64,000 nucleotides of DNA from Pseudomonas fluorescens (GTDB taxonomy: Bacteria; Pseudomonadota; Gammaproteobacteria; Pseudomonadales; Pseudomonadaceae): contig NZ_JAGGOG010000036.1 of NCBI RefSeq assembly GCF_018614655.1, positions 62,001 to 126,000 on the forward strand. Reading direction: 5' to 3'. Positions 40,668 to 49,633 of this stretch are shown piece after piece. The notes beneath the pieces were generated by a model. It saw nothing but the letters and a program-made list of their open reading frames with translations, was not told the DNA's origin and did no database searches. The position numbers were made by a program, and so were the translations under genes. The first letter of the stretch is position 1. Each line of letters opens with the position of its first letter.

Positions 40668-41114
40668 CTAAGGCGCCATCCCCAACTCCCGCTTCACCAT
40701 CTTCGCCAGCTTCACGCTGTCAATCGGCTTGAGCAGAAAATCAACCACGCTCAGGTGCATGGCGTCGATGACGTCGGGGGCTTCCGCATCCCCGGACATG
40801 ATGATGATCGGCAGCGCCGCCCGGGGGGAGCCGCGTACCTGTCGTATCAATTGCAGCCCGTTGCTCGGCTCCATACGCAGATCAGTGATCAGCAAGCCGA
40901 TAGAACTGCTGGTTTTCAACAAATCCCACGCCGCCTCGCCACTGTCGGCAGTCATGCAGCGAATACCATCCAAACCAAGAATCTCCGCCAGCAGTTCGCG
41001 TGCGTCCTTGTCGTCGTCCACGATCAAAACACGTTGTGGCGGTAAATCGGGCTCGAGCATCACGGCGCTCAGCGCCTCGCGCTCGGCATCACTCAAAATA
41101 TCGTGGTCGGACAT
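40668..41114 (-). CDS. Response regulator, stand-alone receiver domain
   Basis: 148 aa from ATG 41114. A CheY-like receiver begins at about residue 25 (PQRVLIVDDDKDARELLAEI); the phospho-Asp is in GLLITDLRM, the Thr/Ser in IIIMSGDAEAPD and the Lys in FLLKPIDSVKLAKMV. The 25-residue N-terminal extension (MSDHDILSDAEREALSAVML) has no known domain. No output domain and no kinase gene nearby. It is divergent from the cNMP/CBS/DUF294 gene. Confidence 0.9.
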   Translation of the reverse strand: MSDHDILSDAEREALSAVMLEPDLPPQRVLIVDDDKDARELLAEILGLDGIRCMTADSGEAAWDLLKTSSSIGLLITDLRMEPSNGLQLIRQVRGSPRAALPIIIMSGDAEAPDVIDAMHLSVVDFLLKPIDSVKLAKMVKRELGMAP

Positions 41115-41322
41115 ACGTCTCTCGGCAGTTCTAGTCAATCTCCCAGCACACTCGTCAGACATCACCAGAAGGGCGCTCAATGTGCACTTCGTCGGAAAGT
41201 TTTCCTAGTGGGCGCTTTACAGGGTTTGGACGATATTCATGTAAGGTTTTTCCCTAGTCGTGAATGGTGTAGTCGCTACCTAGACTTACGTCCAATGGGC
41301 ACCCATCGCGCAGGAGCCGACC

Positions 41323-43284
41323 ATGCAGGACGAAAACGACAAAAACACTGCGATCATGGTTATGAGTAAAGCTGATGCTTTCGCACAAGCGGGAAAAACC
41401 GCTGTGCTGCAGAACATCCACGGCACCCTGCAATTCCTGCAACGCTTCCCGCCGTTCAATCAGATGGAAAATGCCCACCTGGCGTTTCTGGTCGAACAGT
41501 GCCAATTACGCTTCTACAGCCCCGGCGAGAGCATTCTCAAACCGTCCGGCGGCCCGGTAGAGCACTTCTATATCGTCAAACAGGGGCGCGTGGTCGGCGA
41601 GCGAGCGGACTCGGCCGAAACCACCTTCGAAATCACCACCGGAGAATGTTTCCCCCTGGCCGCACTGTTAGGGGAGCGGGCAACCCGCACCGAGCATAAA
41701 GCCGCCGAAGACACCTTCTGCCTGCAACTGAACAAACCGGCCTTTATCAAACTGTTTGCACTCTCCAGCCCGTTTCGCGACTTCGCCCTGCGCGGGGTGA
41801 GCAGCCTGTTGGATCAGGTCAATCAGCAAGTCCAGCAAAAAGCCGTGGAAACCCTCGGCACGCAATATTCCCTGAACACCCGCCTGGGTGATCTGGCTAT
41901 GCGGCACCCGGTGACCTGCAGCCCACTGACGCCTCTGCGCGAAGCCGTGACGCTGATGCATGAGCAACAAGTCGGCAGCATCGTGGTGGTGGATGAGCAC
42001 AAGGCACCCCTGGGGATTTTCACCCTGCGGGATCTGCGTCAGGTGGTGGCCGACGGCACCAGCGATTTCAATCAGCGTATCGAGCGCCATATGACCCAGG
42101 CGCCGTTCTTCCTGACGCCGGATCACAGCGCGTTCGATGCGGCGATTGCCATGACCGAACGGCATATCGCCCACGTCTGCCTGGTCAAGGACCAGCGCCT
42201 GTGTGGCGTGGTCTCCGAGCGTGACCTGTTTTCCCTGCAACGGGTGGACCTGGTGCACCTGGCCCGGACCATTCGCAACGCGCTCCGAGTGGAAAACCTG
42301 GTGGCGATCCGTGGCGAAATCGGCCAACTGGTGGAGCGCATGCTGGCCCACGGTGCATCGTCGACCCAGATCACCCACATCATCACCCTGCTCAACGATC
42401 ACACAGTGTGCCGCGTCATCGAGTTGACCCTGGCGGACAAGGGCGACCCCGGCGTGCCGTTCAGTTGGCTGTGTTTCGGCAGCGAAGGCCGCCGCGAGCA
42501 GACGCTGTACACCGACCAGGACAACGGCATCCTGTTTGAGGCCAAAGATGCTGCCGAAGCCGCCGCGATTCGCGCTCGTCTGCTGCCTCTGGCGCAGCAC
42601 ATCAACCAGAGCCTGGCGCAGTGCGGCTTTACCCTGTGCAAGGGCAACATCATGGCCGGCAACCCGGAGCTGTGCCTGTCTCGCGCAGAATGGGCACGGC
42701 GGTTTGCCGGGTTTATTCGCGAGGCAACTCCGGAGAACCTGCTGGGCTCAAGTATCTACTTCGATCTGCGCGTGGTCTGGGGCGATGAGCAAGGGTGTGA
42801 GCAGTTGCGCCAAGGAATTCTCGACCAGGTGGCGGATAACCGTGTGTTCCAACGCATGATGGCCGAGAACGCTTTGCGCCAGCGCCCGCCGGTGGGACGC
42901 TTCCGTGATTTCGTACTGACGCGCAAAGGCTCGGAAAAAGCCACCCTCGACCTCAAGGTCCAGGGCCTCACGCCTTTCGTCGATGGCGCCCGTCTGCTGG
43001 CGCTGGCCAACGGCATCAGCGCCAACAACACCCTGGAGCGTTTGCGCCAACTGGTGGCCAAGGAAGTCATCGAGCGTCTGGACGGCGCGGCCTATGAAGA
43101 GGCCTATCACTTTATCCAGCAAACCCGCATGCAGCAGCACCAACTGCAAACCCGCGAGAATCAGCCCTACTCCAACCGCGTCGACCCCGACAGCCTCAAC
43201 CACTTGGACCGGCGTATCTTGCGAGAGTCCCTGCGTCAGGCCCAACGCCTGCAAAGCAGCCTGACCTTTCGGTATCAGCTGTGA
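41323..43284 (+). CDS. cNMP-binding / CBS-pair / DUF294 nucleotidyltransferase-like signalling protein
   Basis: 653 aa. Order: cyclic-nucleotide-binding domain (residues ~35-150, RFYSPGESILKPSGGPVEHF), two CBS domains (~185-310, MRHPVTCSPLTPLREAVTLM and VCLVKDQRLCGVVSERDLF), DUF294 nucleotidyltransferase core (~360-470) with GSEGRREQTLYTDQDNG, and a C-terminal DUF294_C domain. The G-S-x-G-R-R-E and D-x-D motifs are intact, so nucleotidyl transfer is plausible; substrate unknown. ATG 41323 has GGAG six bases upstream. It overlaps the exonuclease gene by four bases (GTGA). Confidence 0.92.
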   Translation: MQDENDKNTAIMVMSKADAFAQAGKTAVLQNIHGTLQFLQRFPPFNQMENAHLAFLVEQCQLRFYSPGESILKPSGGPVEHFYIVKQGRVVGERADSAETTFEITTGECFPLAALLGERATRTEHKAAEDTFCLQLNKPAFIKLFALSSPFRDFALRGVSSLLDQVNQQVQQKAVETLGTQYSLNTRLGDLAMRHPVTCSPLTPLREAVTLMHEQQVGSIVVVDEHKAPLGIFTLRDLRQVVADGTSDFNQRIERHMTQAPFFLTPDHSAFDAAIAMTERHIAHVCLVKDQRLCGVVSERDLFSLQRVDLVHLARTIRNALRVENLVAIRGEIGQLVERMLAHGASSTQITHIITLLNDHTVCRVIELTLADKGDPGVPFSWLCFGSEGRREQTLYTDQDNGILFEAKDAAEAAAIRARLLPLAQHINQSLAQCGFTLCKGNIMAGNPELCLSRAEWARRFAGFIREATPENLLGSSIYFDLRVVWGDEQGCEQLRQGILDQVADNRVFQRMMAENALRQRPPVGRFRDFVLTRKGSEKATLDLKVQGLTPFVDGARLLALANGISANNTLERLRQLVAKEVIERLDGAAYEEAYHFIQQTRMQQHQLQTRENQPYSNRVDPDSLNHLDRRILRESLRQAQRLQSSLTFRYQL

Positions 43285-43988
43285 GCCTGTTCAGTTGGCT
43301 GCGTAAACCCAAGCCTGGCCTGGATTCGGTGCAACAGCGGCGTGTCGAGCAATTGCCCAGGCCACGAGAGCTGGGCGAATGTTCGTTGCGGGACCAGCGT
43401 TGGGTGGTGGTGGACCTGGAAACCAGCGGCCTGAACCTCAACCGTGATCAGGTGCTGTCCATTGGCGCCGTAGTGATCGAGGACGGTGCCGTCGACTTTT
43501 CACAACTCTTCGAGCGCACCCTGCATCGAGCCGAGACCAAGCTCAACCCCAGTGTATTGATCCACGGCCTGGGCCCCAGCGCCATCGCCGCTGGCTGCGA
43601 TCCTGCGCAAGCGCTGATGGACTTCATGGAGTTTGTCGGCGACAGCCCGTTGCTGGCGTTTCATGCGCCGTTCGATCAGCACATGCTGGGGCGGGCGCTC
43701 AAGGACAGTCTGGGTTATCGACTTGCCCACCCGTTTCTCGATGTAGCCGACATCGCCCCGCTGCTGTGCCCCGAGGCCACTATTCGTGAAGCCGGGCTGG
43801 ATGACTGGATCGAGCATTTCACGCTGCAAGTGGGAGAGCGTCATCACGCCAGCGCCGATGCGCTGGCGACGGCGGAATTGATGTTGATTTTGTTCAGCCG
43901 GGCGCGGCAGCAGCAGATGGACAGTCCGTTGGCGCTGCAGCAACGGTTGAGCCAGTGGAAGCGCCGCAAGCAGGCACCCTCTTTTTAA
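43281..43988 (+). CDS. DnaQ-like 3'-5' exonuclease (DEDDh)
   Basis: 235 aa from a GTG in the stop codon of the preceding gene. Exo motifs: I VVVDLETSGLNLNRD (D-x-E), II FHAPFDQHMLGRALK (Asp), III HHASADALATAELM (H-x5-D). Same superfamily as the Pol III epsilon subunit. The fused operon with the cNMP/CBS/DUF294 gene is a conserved pair in Pseudomonas in my recollection, suggesting a role in nucleotide signalling or DNA/RNA turnover rather than replication. Confidence 0.9.
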   Translation: MSLFSWLRKPKPGLDSVQQRRVEQLPRPRELGECSLRDQRWVVVDLETSGLNLNRDQVLSIGAVVIEDGAVDFSQLFERTLHRAETKLNPSVLIHGLGPSAIAAGCDPAQALMDFMEFVGDSPLLAFHAPFDQHMLGRALKDSLGYRLAHPFLDVADIAPLLCPEATIREAGLDDWIEHFTLQVGERHHASADALATAELMLILFSRARQQQMDSPLALQQRLSQWKRRKQAPSF

Positions 43989-44005
43989 GCGGTTAAACAC
44001 AACCC

Positions 44006-44137
44006 TGTGGCGAGCGGGCTTGCCCGCGTTGGGCTGCGAAGCAGCCCCAATCGGACCTCTGAGCTCTTTCAGGTAGACCGAGATGGCAGGTTTTAGGGCT
44101 GCTGCGCAGCCCAACGCGGGCAAGCCCGCTCGCCACA
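44006..44137. repeat. REPIN with 33-bp perfect arms
   Basis: Arms 44006-44038 and 44105-44137 begin TGTGGCGAGCGGGCTTGCCC and are perfect inverse copies. Between them is about 66 bases of spacer. The same element with 34-bp arms is at 50501-50634. Confidence 0.9.
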
Positions 44138-44216
44138 ACAAGCCCAATCACCACAATAAAACCCGCTCACCACAATAAAACCCGCTCACCACAATAAGCC
44201 CCCTCGCCACAACAAG
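44125..44216 (+). repeat. Tandem array of five 18-19 base units derived from the REP outer end
   Basis: Units start at 44125, 44143, 44162, 44181 and 44199 and follow the pattern CCCGCTC(G/A)CCACAA(T/C)AA(A/G). Unit 1 is the outer end of the REPIN right arm, so the array grew from it. The rest of the 335-base gap (43989-44323) holds only this, the REPIN and the sigma-gene promoter. Confidence 0.85.
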
Positions 44217-44282
44217 GGTGCCCAGTTAGCCGATACCCGACCAACGCTAATTGCCACCACCCCGCACCTCTGACACAATCGC

Positions 44283-44302
44283 GAATAATTCTCGTTAGTT
44301 TA
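44283..44302 (+). promoter_or_regulatory. Fur-box-like sequence before the sigma factor gene
   Basis: GAATAATTCTCGTTAGTTT resembles the Fur consensus GATAATGATAATCATTATC in its AT-rich hexamer pattern and lies about 22 bases before the sigma-gene start, as in other fecI-type genes. Confidence 0.5.
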
Positions 44303-44323
44303 AACTTCCCGATCGGTGATGCC

Positions 44324-44842
44324 TTGTCGTCAGCCCAAAATCCGCACAGTGAGCTTGTTGGCGCGTTATACCGCGACCATCGTGGCTGGCTGTTGGCGTG
44401 GCTGCGACGCAATGTGGCCTGCCCCAGCCGTGCCGAAGACCTGAGCCAGGACACCTTCATGCGCCTGCTGGGCCGTGAAGAATTACACGAACCTCGCGAG
44501 CCCCGGGCGTTTCTGGTGGCCATCGCCAAAGGCTTGTTGTTCGACTACTTCCGTCGCGCCGCGTTGGAACAGGCTTACCTCACCGAACTGATGCTGATCC
44601 CGGAAAGCGAGCAACCGTCCCCGGAAGAACAACAACTGATCCTCGAAGACCTCAAGGCCATCGACCGCCTGCTGGGCAAACTCTCCAGCAAGGCTCGCGC
44701 CGCCTTCCTCTATAACCGCGTCGATGGCATGGGCCATGCCGAAATCGCCCAACGCCTCGGCGTGTCTGTGCCTCGGGTACGGCAATACTTGGCCCAGGGG
44801 ATTCGCCAGTGCTACATCGCGCTGTATGGCGAGCCACTGTGA
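44324..44842 (+). CDS. ECF sigma factor, FecI family
   Basis: 172 aa from TTG at 44324 (the best in-frame start; ribosome site weak). Region 2: DHRGWLLAWLRRNVACPSRA and EDLSQDTFMRLLG; region 4: NRVDGMGHAEIAQRLGVSVP. Directs transcription of the TonB receptor gene below when the siderophore is bound. Stop overlaps the anti-sigma start. Order sigma, anti-sigma, receptor, PepSY protein matches fox/fiu-type units. Confidence 0.92.
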   Translation: MSSAQNPHSELVGALYRDHRGWLLAWLRRNVACPSRAEDLSQDTFMRLLGREELHEPREPRAFLVAIAKGLLFDYFRRAALEQAYLTELMLIPESEQPSPEEQQLILEDLKAIDRLLGKLSSKARAAFLYNRVDGMGHAEIAQRLGVSVPRVRQYLAQGIRQCYIALYGEPL

Positions 44843-45819
44843 GTCAGGTCAGTTCCAAACCGGTGTCGGCGCGCGTTCTAGATGCAGCGATTGCCTGGCA
44901 ACTGTCCCTGGATTCGGGTGACGGCAACGCCGTGGAGCGCGAAGAGTTCGATAAATGGCTGGGCAGCGACGAAGAACACGCCCGCGCCTGGCGCCAACTG
45001 GGCATGCTCGACCAGCGTTTCAGTGTGGCCTCCGGTCCGGCGCGTGCTGCCTTGTTGCAGTCACGCGAAGGCATTCGCCGGCGCGTGCGCAAACTCGGCA
45101 GCGGCCTGGCCAGTGTGGTGCTGGTGGCCGGTCTGGCGTTGTTCGCCGGCCAACGTTACGTACCGATCAACTATTGGCTGGCCGACCAACGCACCGCCAC
45201 CGGCGAACAACGCACGCTGAAACTGGCGGATGGCACGGTGATCAACCTCAATACCCACAGCGCCATCGACGTACGTTTTGACGAAAAGCGCCGGCTGATC
45301 GTGTTGCAGGAAGGCGAAATCCTCGTCGAGACCGGCCACAACGACGCCCGCCCGTTTATCGTCGAAACCCGCGAAGGCAGCCTGCGAGCGCTGGGCACGC
45401 GGTTTATCGTCAAGCGCGAGGACGACGGCACGCGGCTCAGCGTGTTGCAATCGGCCGTCGCCGCCCAGCCGCAAGCGTTGCACCAGGAGCACATCTACAA
45501 GGAAGGCCAGCAAGTGCTGATGCGCAGCGACGGCCTCGGCCCGATGCTGGCCGTCACCCCCGGCAGCGATGCCTGGACCCGCGGCATGCTGGTGGTAGAT
45601 AACGCCCGCCTAGGGGACGTGATCGAGGAACTGGGGCGCTATCGCACCGGGCATCTGGGCGTAGACAAGCAGGTAGCAGACTTGAGGATTACCGGCAGCT
45701 TCCCGTTGCACGACACCGATCTGGCGTTGAGTGCACTGTTACCGACCCTGCCGGTGCAGATCGAGCAGCACACACCGTGGTGGGTGACCGTCACCGCAAG
45801 AACCCCCACACAACCGTAA
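44839..45819 (+). CDS. FecR-family anti-sigma/transducer protein
   Basis: 326 aa from a GTG overlapping the sigma stop (GTGA). N-terminal DUF4880 anti-sigma segment (VLDAAIAWQLSLDSGDGNAV and EEHARAWRQLGMLDQRF), one membrane helix at about residues 85-102 (LASVVLVAGLALFAG), then periplasmic FecR domain (LADGTVINLNTHSAIDVRFD) and a C-terminal segment (GDVIEELGRYRTGHLGVDKQ) that touches the receptor's signalling domain. It passes the siderophore signal to the sigma factor. Confidence 0.93.
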   Translation: MSQVSSKPVSARVLDAAIAWQLSLDSGDGNAVEREEFDKWLGSDEEHARAWRQLGMLDQRFSVASGPARAALLQSREGIRRRVRKLGSGLASVVLVAGLALFAGQRYVPINYWLADQRTATGEQRTLKLADGTVINLNTHSAIDVRFDEKRRLIVLQEGEILVETGHNDARPFIVETREGSLRALGTRFIVKREDDGTRLSVLQSAVAAQPQALHQEHIYKEGQQVLMRSDGLGPMLAVTPGSDAWTRGMLVVDNARLGDVIEELGRYRTGHLGVDKQVADLRITGSFPLHDTDLALSALLPTLPVQIEQHTPWWVTVTARTPTQP

Positions 45820-45852
45820 ATACCGTCTTGAGTGGGTTAGGGTTGCCCTGCG

Positions 45853-45936
45853 TAGCAGCTCGTAGGACACGGCTCGGTTCAAGATCAATAGCGCGCCTGG
45901 CGCAGCCTCGCTGGCGCTCGACAGCTGCTACGCAAC
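45853..45936. repeat. Diverged family-2 interspersed repeat
   Basis: CGTAGCAGCTCGTAGGACAC at one end and GCGCCTGGCGCAGCC with GACAGCTGCTACGCAACG at the other form imperfect inverted ends like the CTGTAGCCGCTGG repeats, with GTTCAAGATCAATAGCG inside. Weakly conserved. Confidence 0.45.
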
Positions 45937-45948
45937 GTATGTTTTTCC

Positions 45949-45968
45949 GATGAGAAATTATTTTCATC
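45949..45968. promoter_or_regulatory. Imperfect palindrome, Fur-like, before the TonB receptor
   Basis: GATGAGAAATTATTTTCATC: GATGA and TCATC arms around an AT core, 72 bases before the receptor ATG. Either a Fur site or part of the sigma-factor-dependent promoter. Confidence 0.4.
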
Positions 45969-46039
45969 TGGCCCTATCACTTTTTGATTCTCGTTCGGCA
46001 CATAGGCAATTGCGAATTACTTCCATTCAGGAGCCGCCC

Positions 46040-48466
46040 ATGTCCCGCTCGCTAGACACCCTGTTGCGCCCCAGCCTGTTGGCCGTGGCGATTGCCCTCA
46101 GCGCCCCGCTGGCCAGCACCCAGTTGATCGCCGCCGAACAGGCGTCCAGCGTACGCGCCTACAACCTGCCGTCGGCACCGTTGGCCAGCACGCTGAACCA
46201 GATTGCGAGCCAGGCGGGCCTCGCGCTGACCCTTAATCCGACGCTTGCCTCAGGGAAAACCTCGGCACCGGTCCAGGGCCAGTTCGATGCACCGGGTGCG
46301 CTGCGTGAAGCCTTGAATGGCACCGGGTTGCAACTGGAACAGAGCAGTGCGGGGACGTTCAGCCTGGTGGCGATTCCGGAAGGTGTGGTTTCGTTGCCGG
46401 AGACCAACATTACGGGCCAGGGAGATCTTGAAAGTGCATGGGGACCCGTCGAAGGGTATCTGGCGACGCGCACCGCTGCCGGCACCAAGACCGATACCGC
46501 ACTGGTTGAAGCCCCGCGTTCGATTTCCGTCGCCACCCGCGAGCAGATGCAGGACCGTAACGTCCAGAACCTCGATGACGCCGTCAAGTACATGCCCGGC
46601 ATCGTTTCCGCCAGCTACGGCAGTGATACTCGCTACGACTGGATGCGTGTGCGCGGGTTCGAACCGACGCAGTTCCTCGACGGCCTTCCGCTGCCTAGAG
46701 GTGTGTACGCCAACCCGAAAGCAGAAACCTGGAACCTTGATCGTATCGCGCTGCTACGTGGTCCAGCCTCATCGGTGTACGGCCAGACCCCACCGGGTGG
46801 TTTGCTGGACATGGTCAGCCGGCGTCCCAGCGCGGAGTCGAGCAGTGCCATTCAGGTGCAGTACGGCAGTGACAACTATCGCCAGATCAACTTCGCCAGC
46901 ACCGGCAAGATCGATGATGAAGGTCAGTTTCTCTATGGCATCAGCGGCGTCGTACGCGATGCCGGCACCCAGGTCGATCATATCGACAACAAGCGCTACA
47001 ACATTGCCCCCAGTTTGACCTGGAATATTGATACCGATACCAAGCTGACCTTGCTTTCGCAGTTCACTCGCGACGATACCGGTGCCACCAGTCAGTTCCT
47101 GCCGATACAAGGCACCAAGATCAAATCGCCCCTCGGCGATATCTCCCATCACAAGAACCTGGGCGACCCGGACTACGAATACTACGACCGCACTTACTAC
47201 GCACTGGGCTACGCCTTCGAGCATCGCTTCAACGATGTCTGGCAGTTCAAGCAGAATTTGCGCTACACCAAATCGGAGTTGTCCTTCCAGCAACTAACCG
47301 TGGGCTCCTATCCTTACACTTTGGTTGACGACCAAGGCAATGTTGGCCGTACGTCTACCAATGTTGACGAGGACATTGGCCAACTGGCGCTGGACAACAA
47401 TTTCCAGGCTGACTTCGCCACCGGCGCCGTCACGCATACCTTGCTGATCGGCCTGGATCATCAACGCACCGACACCACTTACACTTCTATTTTCGGCGAC
47501 GGGCTGAAAACCAACGTCAACAACCCGATCTACGGTCAGCCGATCGTCCGTCCGGCAAGGTCCACGGCCTACTATGATTACAACCAGAAAACCATCCAGA
47601 CCGGGCTCTACATCCAAGACCAGATGGCTCTGGATAAATGGCGCCTGACCCTGGGTGGCCGCGAGGATTGGGTGCATCAGGGCACCACTTACTTCAACAA
47701 GAACGACATCACCAACACCGACCGTAGCAAGAACTTCAGCGGCAACGCGGCCCTCAGCTATGTGTTCGACTCCGGTTTTGTGCCGTACCTGTCCTATGCC
47801 GAATCATTCCAGCCCGCAAGCAACGCCAATGCATCACCTACAGAGTCGTTGAAACCGACTGAGGGTAAACAATGGGAACTGGGGATCAAGTACCAGCCTC
47901 CTGGCTCGAATACTCTCCTGAGTGCGGCGATCTATGACCTGACCCAGAAAAATGTTTCCGTCACGACCACAGTGGCAAACATTCCGATCACCAGCCAGAC
48001 CGGCGAAGTGAAGGTCAAAGGCCTGGAATTGGAAGCCATATCCGACGTAACCGAAAACCTGAAGATTATCGCCGCCTATACCCTGGCCAAATCCGAAGTG
48101 CAAAAAGGCGACTACAAAGGTAACCGTCTGCAACTGATGCCCAATCAACAAGCCTCTCTGTGGACCGATTACACCTGGCACAGCGGAGTACTCGACGGCT
48201 TCGGCATCGGAGCCGGCGCCCGTTACACCGGCAATACCTATGGTGATCAGGGCAACACCTGGCTGGGCAAAGCCAACGCGGTCACCGTGTTCGATGCCTC
48301 GGTGCACTACGACCTCGGACGCCTGGATAACAGCCTCAAAGGTGCCTCGGTGAAGCTGAACGCCACCAATCTGTTTGACAAGGACTACATTTCCACCTGT
48401 GACGGTTTCTACTGCTACTACGGCGATCAACGCAGCGTGGTCGCCAGTGCCACCTATCAGTGGTAA
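46040..48466 (+). CDS. TonB-dependent siderophore receptor with signalling (STN) domain, FoxA/FhuA-like
   Basis: 808 aa from ATG 46040 with AGGAG seven bases upstream. Signal peptide ~1-34 (ALSAPLASTQLIAAE). STN domain ~40-110 (YNLPSAPLASTLNQIASQAG), linker with TonB-box-like LPETNITGQG, plug ~155-275 (RSISVATREQMQDRNVQNLD, IALLRGPASSVYGQTPPGGL), then a 22-strand barrel ending GDQRSVVASATYQW. The YISTCDGFYCYYGDQR ending resembles hydroxamate-type receptors (ferrichrome/ferrioxamine), but ligand is unproven. The neighbouring sigma/anti-sigma genes and STN domain show transport and signalling in one protein. Confidence 0.9.
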   Translation: MSRSLDTLLRPSLLAVAIALSAPLASTQLIAAEQASSVRAYNLPSAPLASTLNQIASQAGLALTLNPTLASGKTSAPVQGQFDAPGALREALNGTGLQLEQSSAGTFSLVAIPEGVVSLPETNITGQGDLESAWGPVEGYLATRTAAGTKTDTALVEAPRSISVATREQMQDRNVQNLDDAVKYMPGIVSASYGSDTRYDWMRVRGFEPTQFLDGLPLPRGVYANPKAETWNLDRIALLRGPASSVYGQTPPGGLLDMVSRRPSAESSSAIQVQYGSDNYRQINFASTGKIDDEGQFLYGISGVVRDAGTQVDHIDNKRYNIAPSLTWNIDTDTKLTLLSQFTRDDTGATSQFLPIQGTKIKSPLGDISHHKNLGDPDYEYYDRTYYALGYAFEHRFNDVWQFKQNLRYTKSELSFQQLTVGSYPYTLVDDQGNVGRTSTNVDEDIGQLALDNNFQADFATGAVTHTLLIGLDHQRTDTTYTSIFGDGLKTNVNNPIYGQPIVRPARSTAYYDYNQKTIQTGLYIQDQMALDKWRLTLGGREDWVHQGTTYFNKNDITNTDRSKNFSGNAALSYVFDSGFVPYLSYAESFQPASNANASPTESLKPTEGKQWELGIKYQPPGSNTLLSAAIYDLTQKNVSVTTTVANIPITSQTGEVKVKGLELEAISDVTENLKIIAAYTLAKSEVQKGDYKGNRLQLMPNQQASLWTDYTWHSGVLDGFGIGAGARYTGNTYGDQGNTWLGKANAVTVFDASVHYDLGRLDNSLKGASVKLNATNLFDKDYISTCDGFYCYYGDQRSVVASATYQW

Positions 48467-48483
48467 TCGGCTGATTTAACAAC

Positions 48484-48512
48484 CAGGCCGTCCCAAGGGG
48501 GCGGCTTTGGTT
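48484..48512 (+). terminator. Hairpin between receptor and PepSY gene
   Basis: GGCCGTCCC-AA-GGGGGCGGC flanked by AACCA and TGGTT, T-rich after. It likely lowers read-through from the highly expressed receptor gene into the PepSY gene. Confidence 0.65.
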
Positions 48513-48529
48513 TGTCTGAAGGCAATGAA

Positions 48530-49633
48530 ATGAAAAGCAAAACCATCCGCCGCTGGTCCTTCATCCACACCTGGACCAGCCTCGTGTGCACTGTGTTCCT
48601 GCTGATGCTTGCGCTGACCGGCTTGCCGCTGATCTTTCATCACGAGATCGATCACCTGCTGGGCAACGAACCCGAACTCAAGGAAATGCCGGCCGACACG
48701 CCGCAGCTCAACCTCGAACAGCTCGTGGCTAAAGCCCAAGCCCATCGCCCGGGCGAAGCCATGCAGTACCTGGCCTGGGACGAGGACGACAAGAACGGTG
48801 TGATCGCGATCATGGCCGCCACGGCCGGGACCGAGCCCAATTCGTCCCATACGTTCATGCTCGATGCACGCACCGGCGAAGCGGTGGAAACGCCGTCGGC
48901 CAACGGCGGGCTGACGATGTTCCTGCTGCGCCTGCATGTGGATATGTTCGCGGGTCTGCCGGGCAAGTTACTGTTGGCCTTCATGGGCATTCTGTTTGTG
49001 CTGGCGATTGTTTCCGGCGCGGTGTTGTACCTGCCGTTCATGCGCCGCTTGAAGTTCGCCACGGTGCGCCAGGACAAATCCACCCGCCTGCGCTGGCTCG
49101 ACCTGCATAACCTGATCGGCGTGGTCACCCTGACCTGGGCCTTGGTGGTGGGTGTGACCGGCGTGATCAGCGCCAGCGCCGACCTGATCATCGCCGCGTG
49201 GCGTACGGACAGCCTGAGCGCGATGATCGAACCGTACAAAAACGCCCCACCGCTGACGCTGCGCGCACCGGCCACCGACCTGCTGAAGATCGCCGAGAAG
49301 GCCGCCCCCGGCATGGCGCCTGACTTTATCGCCTTCCCCGGCACGCGCTTTTCCAGCGAGCACCATTACGCAGTGTTCATGAAGGGCAGCACCCACCTGA
49401 CCTCGCACCTGCTGACTCCGGTATTGATCGACGCCAGCAGCCTGTCCGTCACCGCCATCGCCGAACGGCCGTGGTACATGGACGCCATGGGCATGTCCCA
49501 ACCACTGCACTTTGGTGACTACGGCGGCATGCCGATGAAGATCCTCTGGGCGGTGCTGGATGTGCTGACCATCATCGTGTTGGGCAGTGGCGTGTATCTG
49601 TGGCTGGTGCGGCGCAAGGCGGCTAAATCATGA
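48530..49633 (+). CDS. PepSY-associated inner-membrane protein (FoxB/PiuB type)
   Basis: 367 aa with four membrane helices (residues ~12-35, ~140-165, ~195-215, ~335-358). Opens KSKTIRRWSFIHTWTSLVCT with the PepSY-TM motif; HHEIDHLLGNEP and LHNLIGVVTLTWALVVGVTG are typical. Family members sit downstream of siderophore receptor genes and are thought to reduce or process the iron-siderophore in the periplasm or inner membrane. ATG 48530 has AAGG seven bases upstream. The stop overlaps the start of a 58-aa gene. Confidence 0.9.
   Translation: MKSKTIRRWSFIHTWTSLVCTVFLLMLALTGLPLIFHHEIDHLLGNEPELKEMPADTPQLNLEQLVAKAQAHRPGEAMQYLAWDEDDKNGVIAIMAATAGTEPNSSHTFMLDARTGEAVETPSANGGLTMFLLRLHVDMFAGLPGKLLLAFMGILFVLAIVSGAVLYLPFMRRLKFATVRQDKSTRLRWLDLHNLIGVVTLTWALVVGVTGVISASADLIIAAWRTDSLSAMIEPYKNAPPLTLRAPATDLLKIAEKAAPGMAPDFIAFPGTRFSSEHHYAVFMKGSTHLTSHLLTPVLIDASSLSVTAIAERPWYMDAMGMSQPLHFGDYGGMPMKILWAVLDVLTIIVLGSGVYLWLVRRKAAKS

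Noticed and set aside
44125..44216. Tandem repeat as a CRISPR array
   Set aside because: Units are contiguous with no unique spacers, are derived from a REP end, and no cas gene is near.
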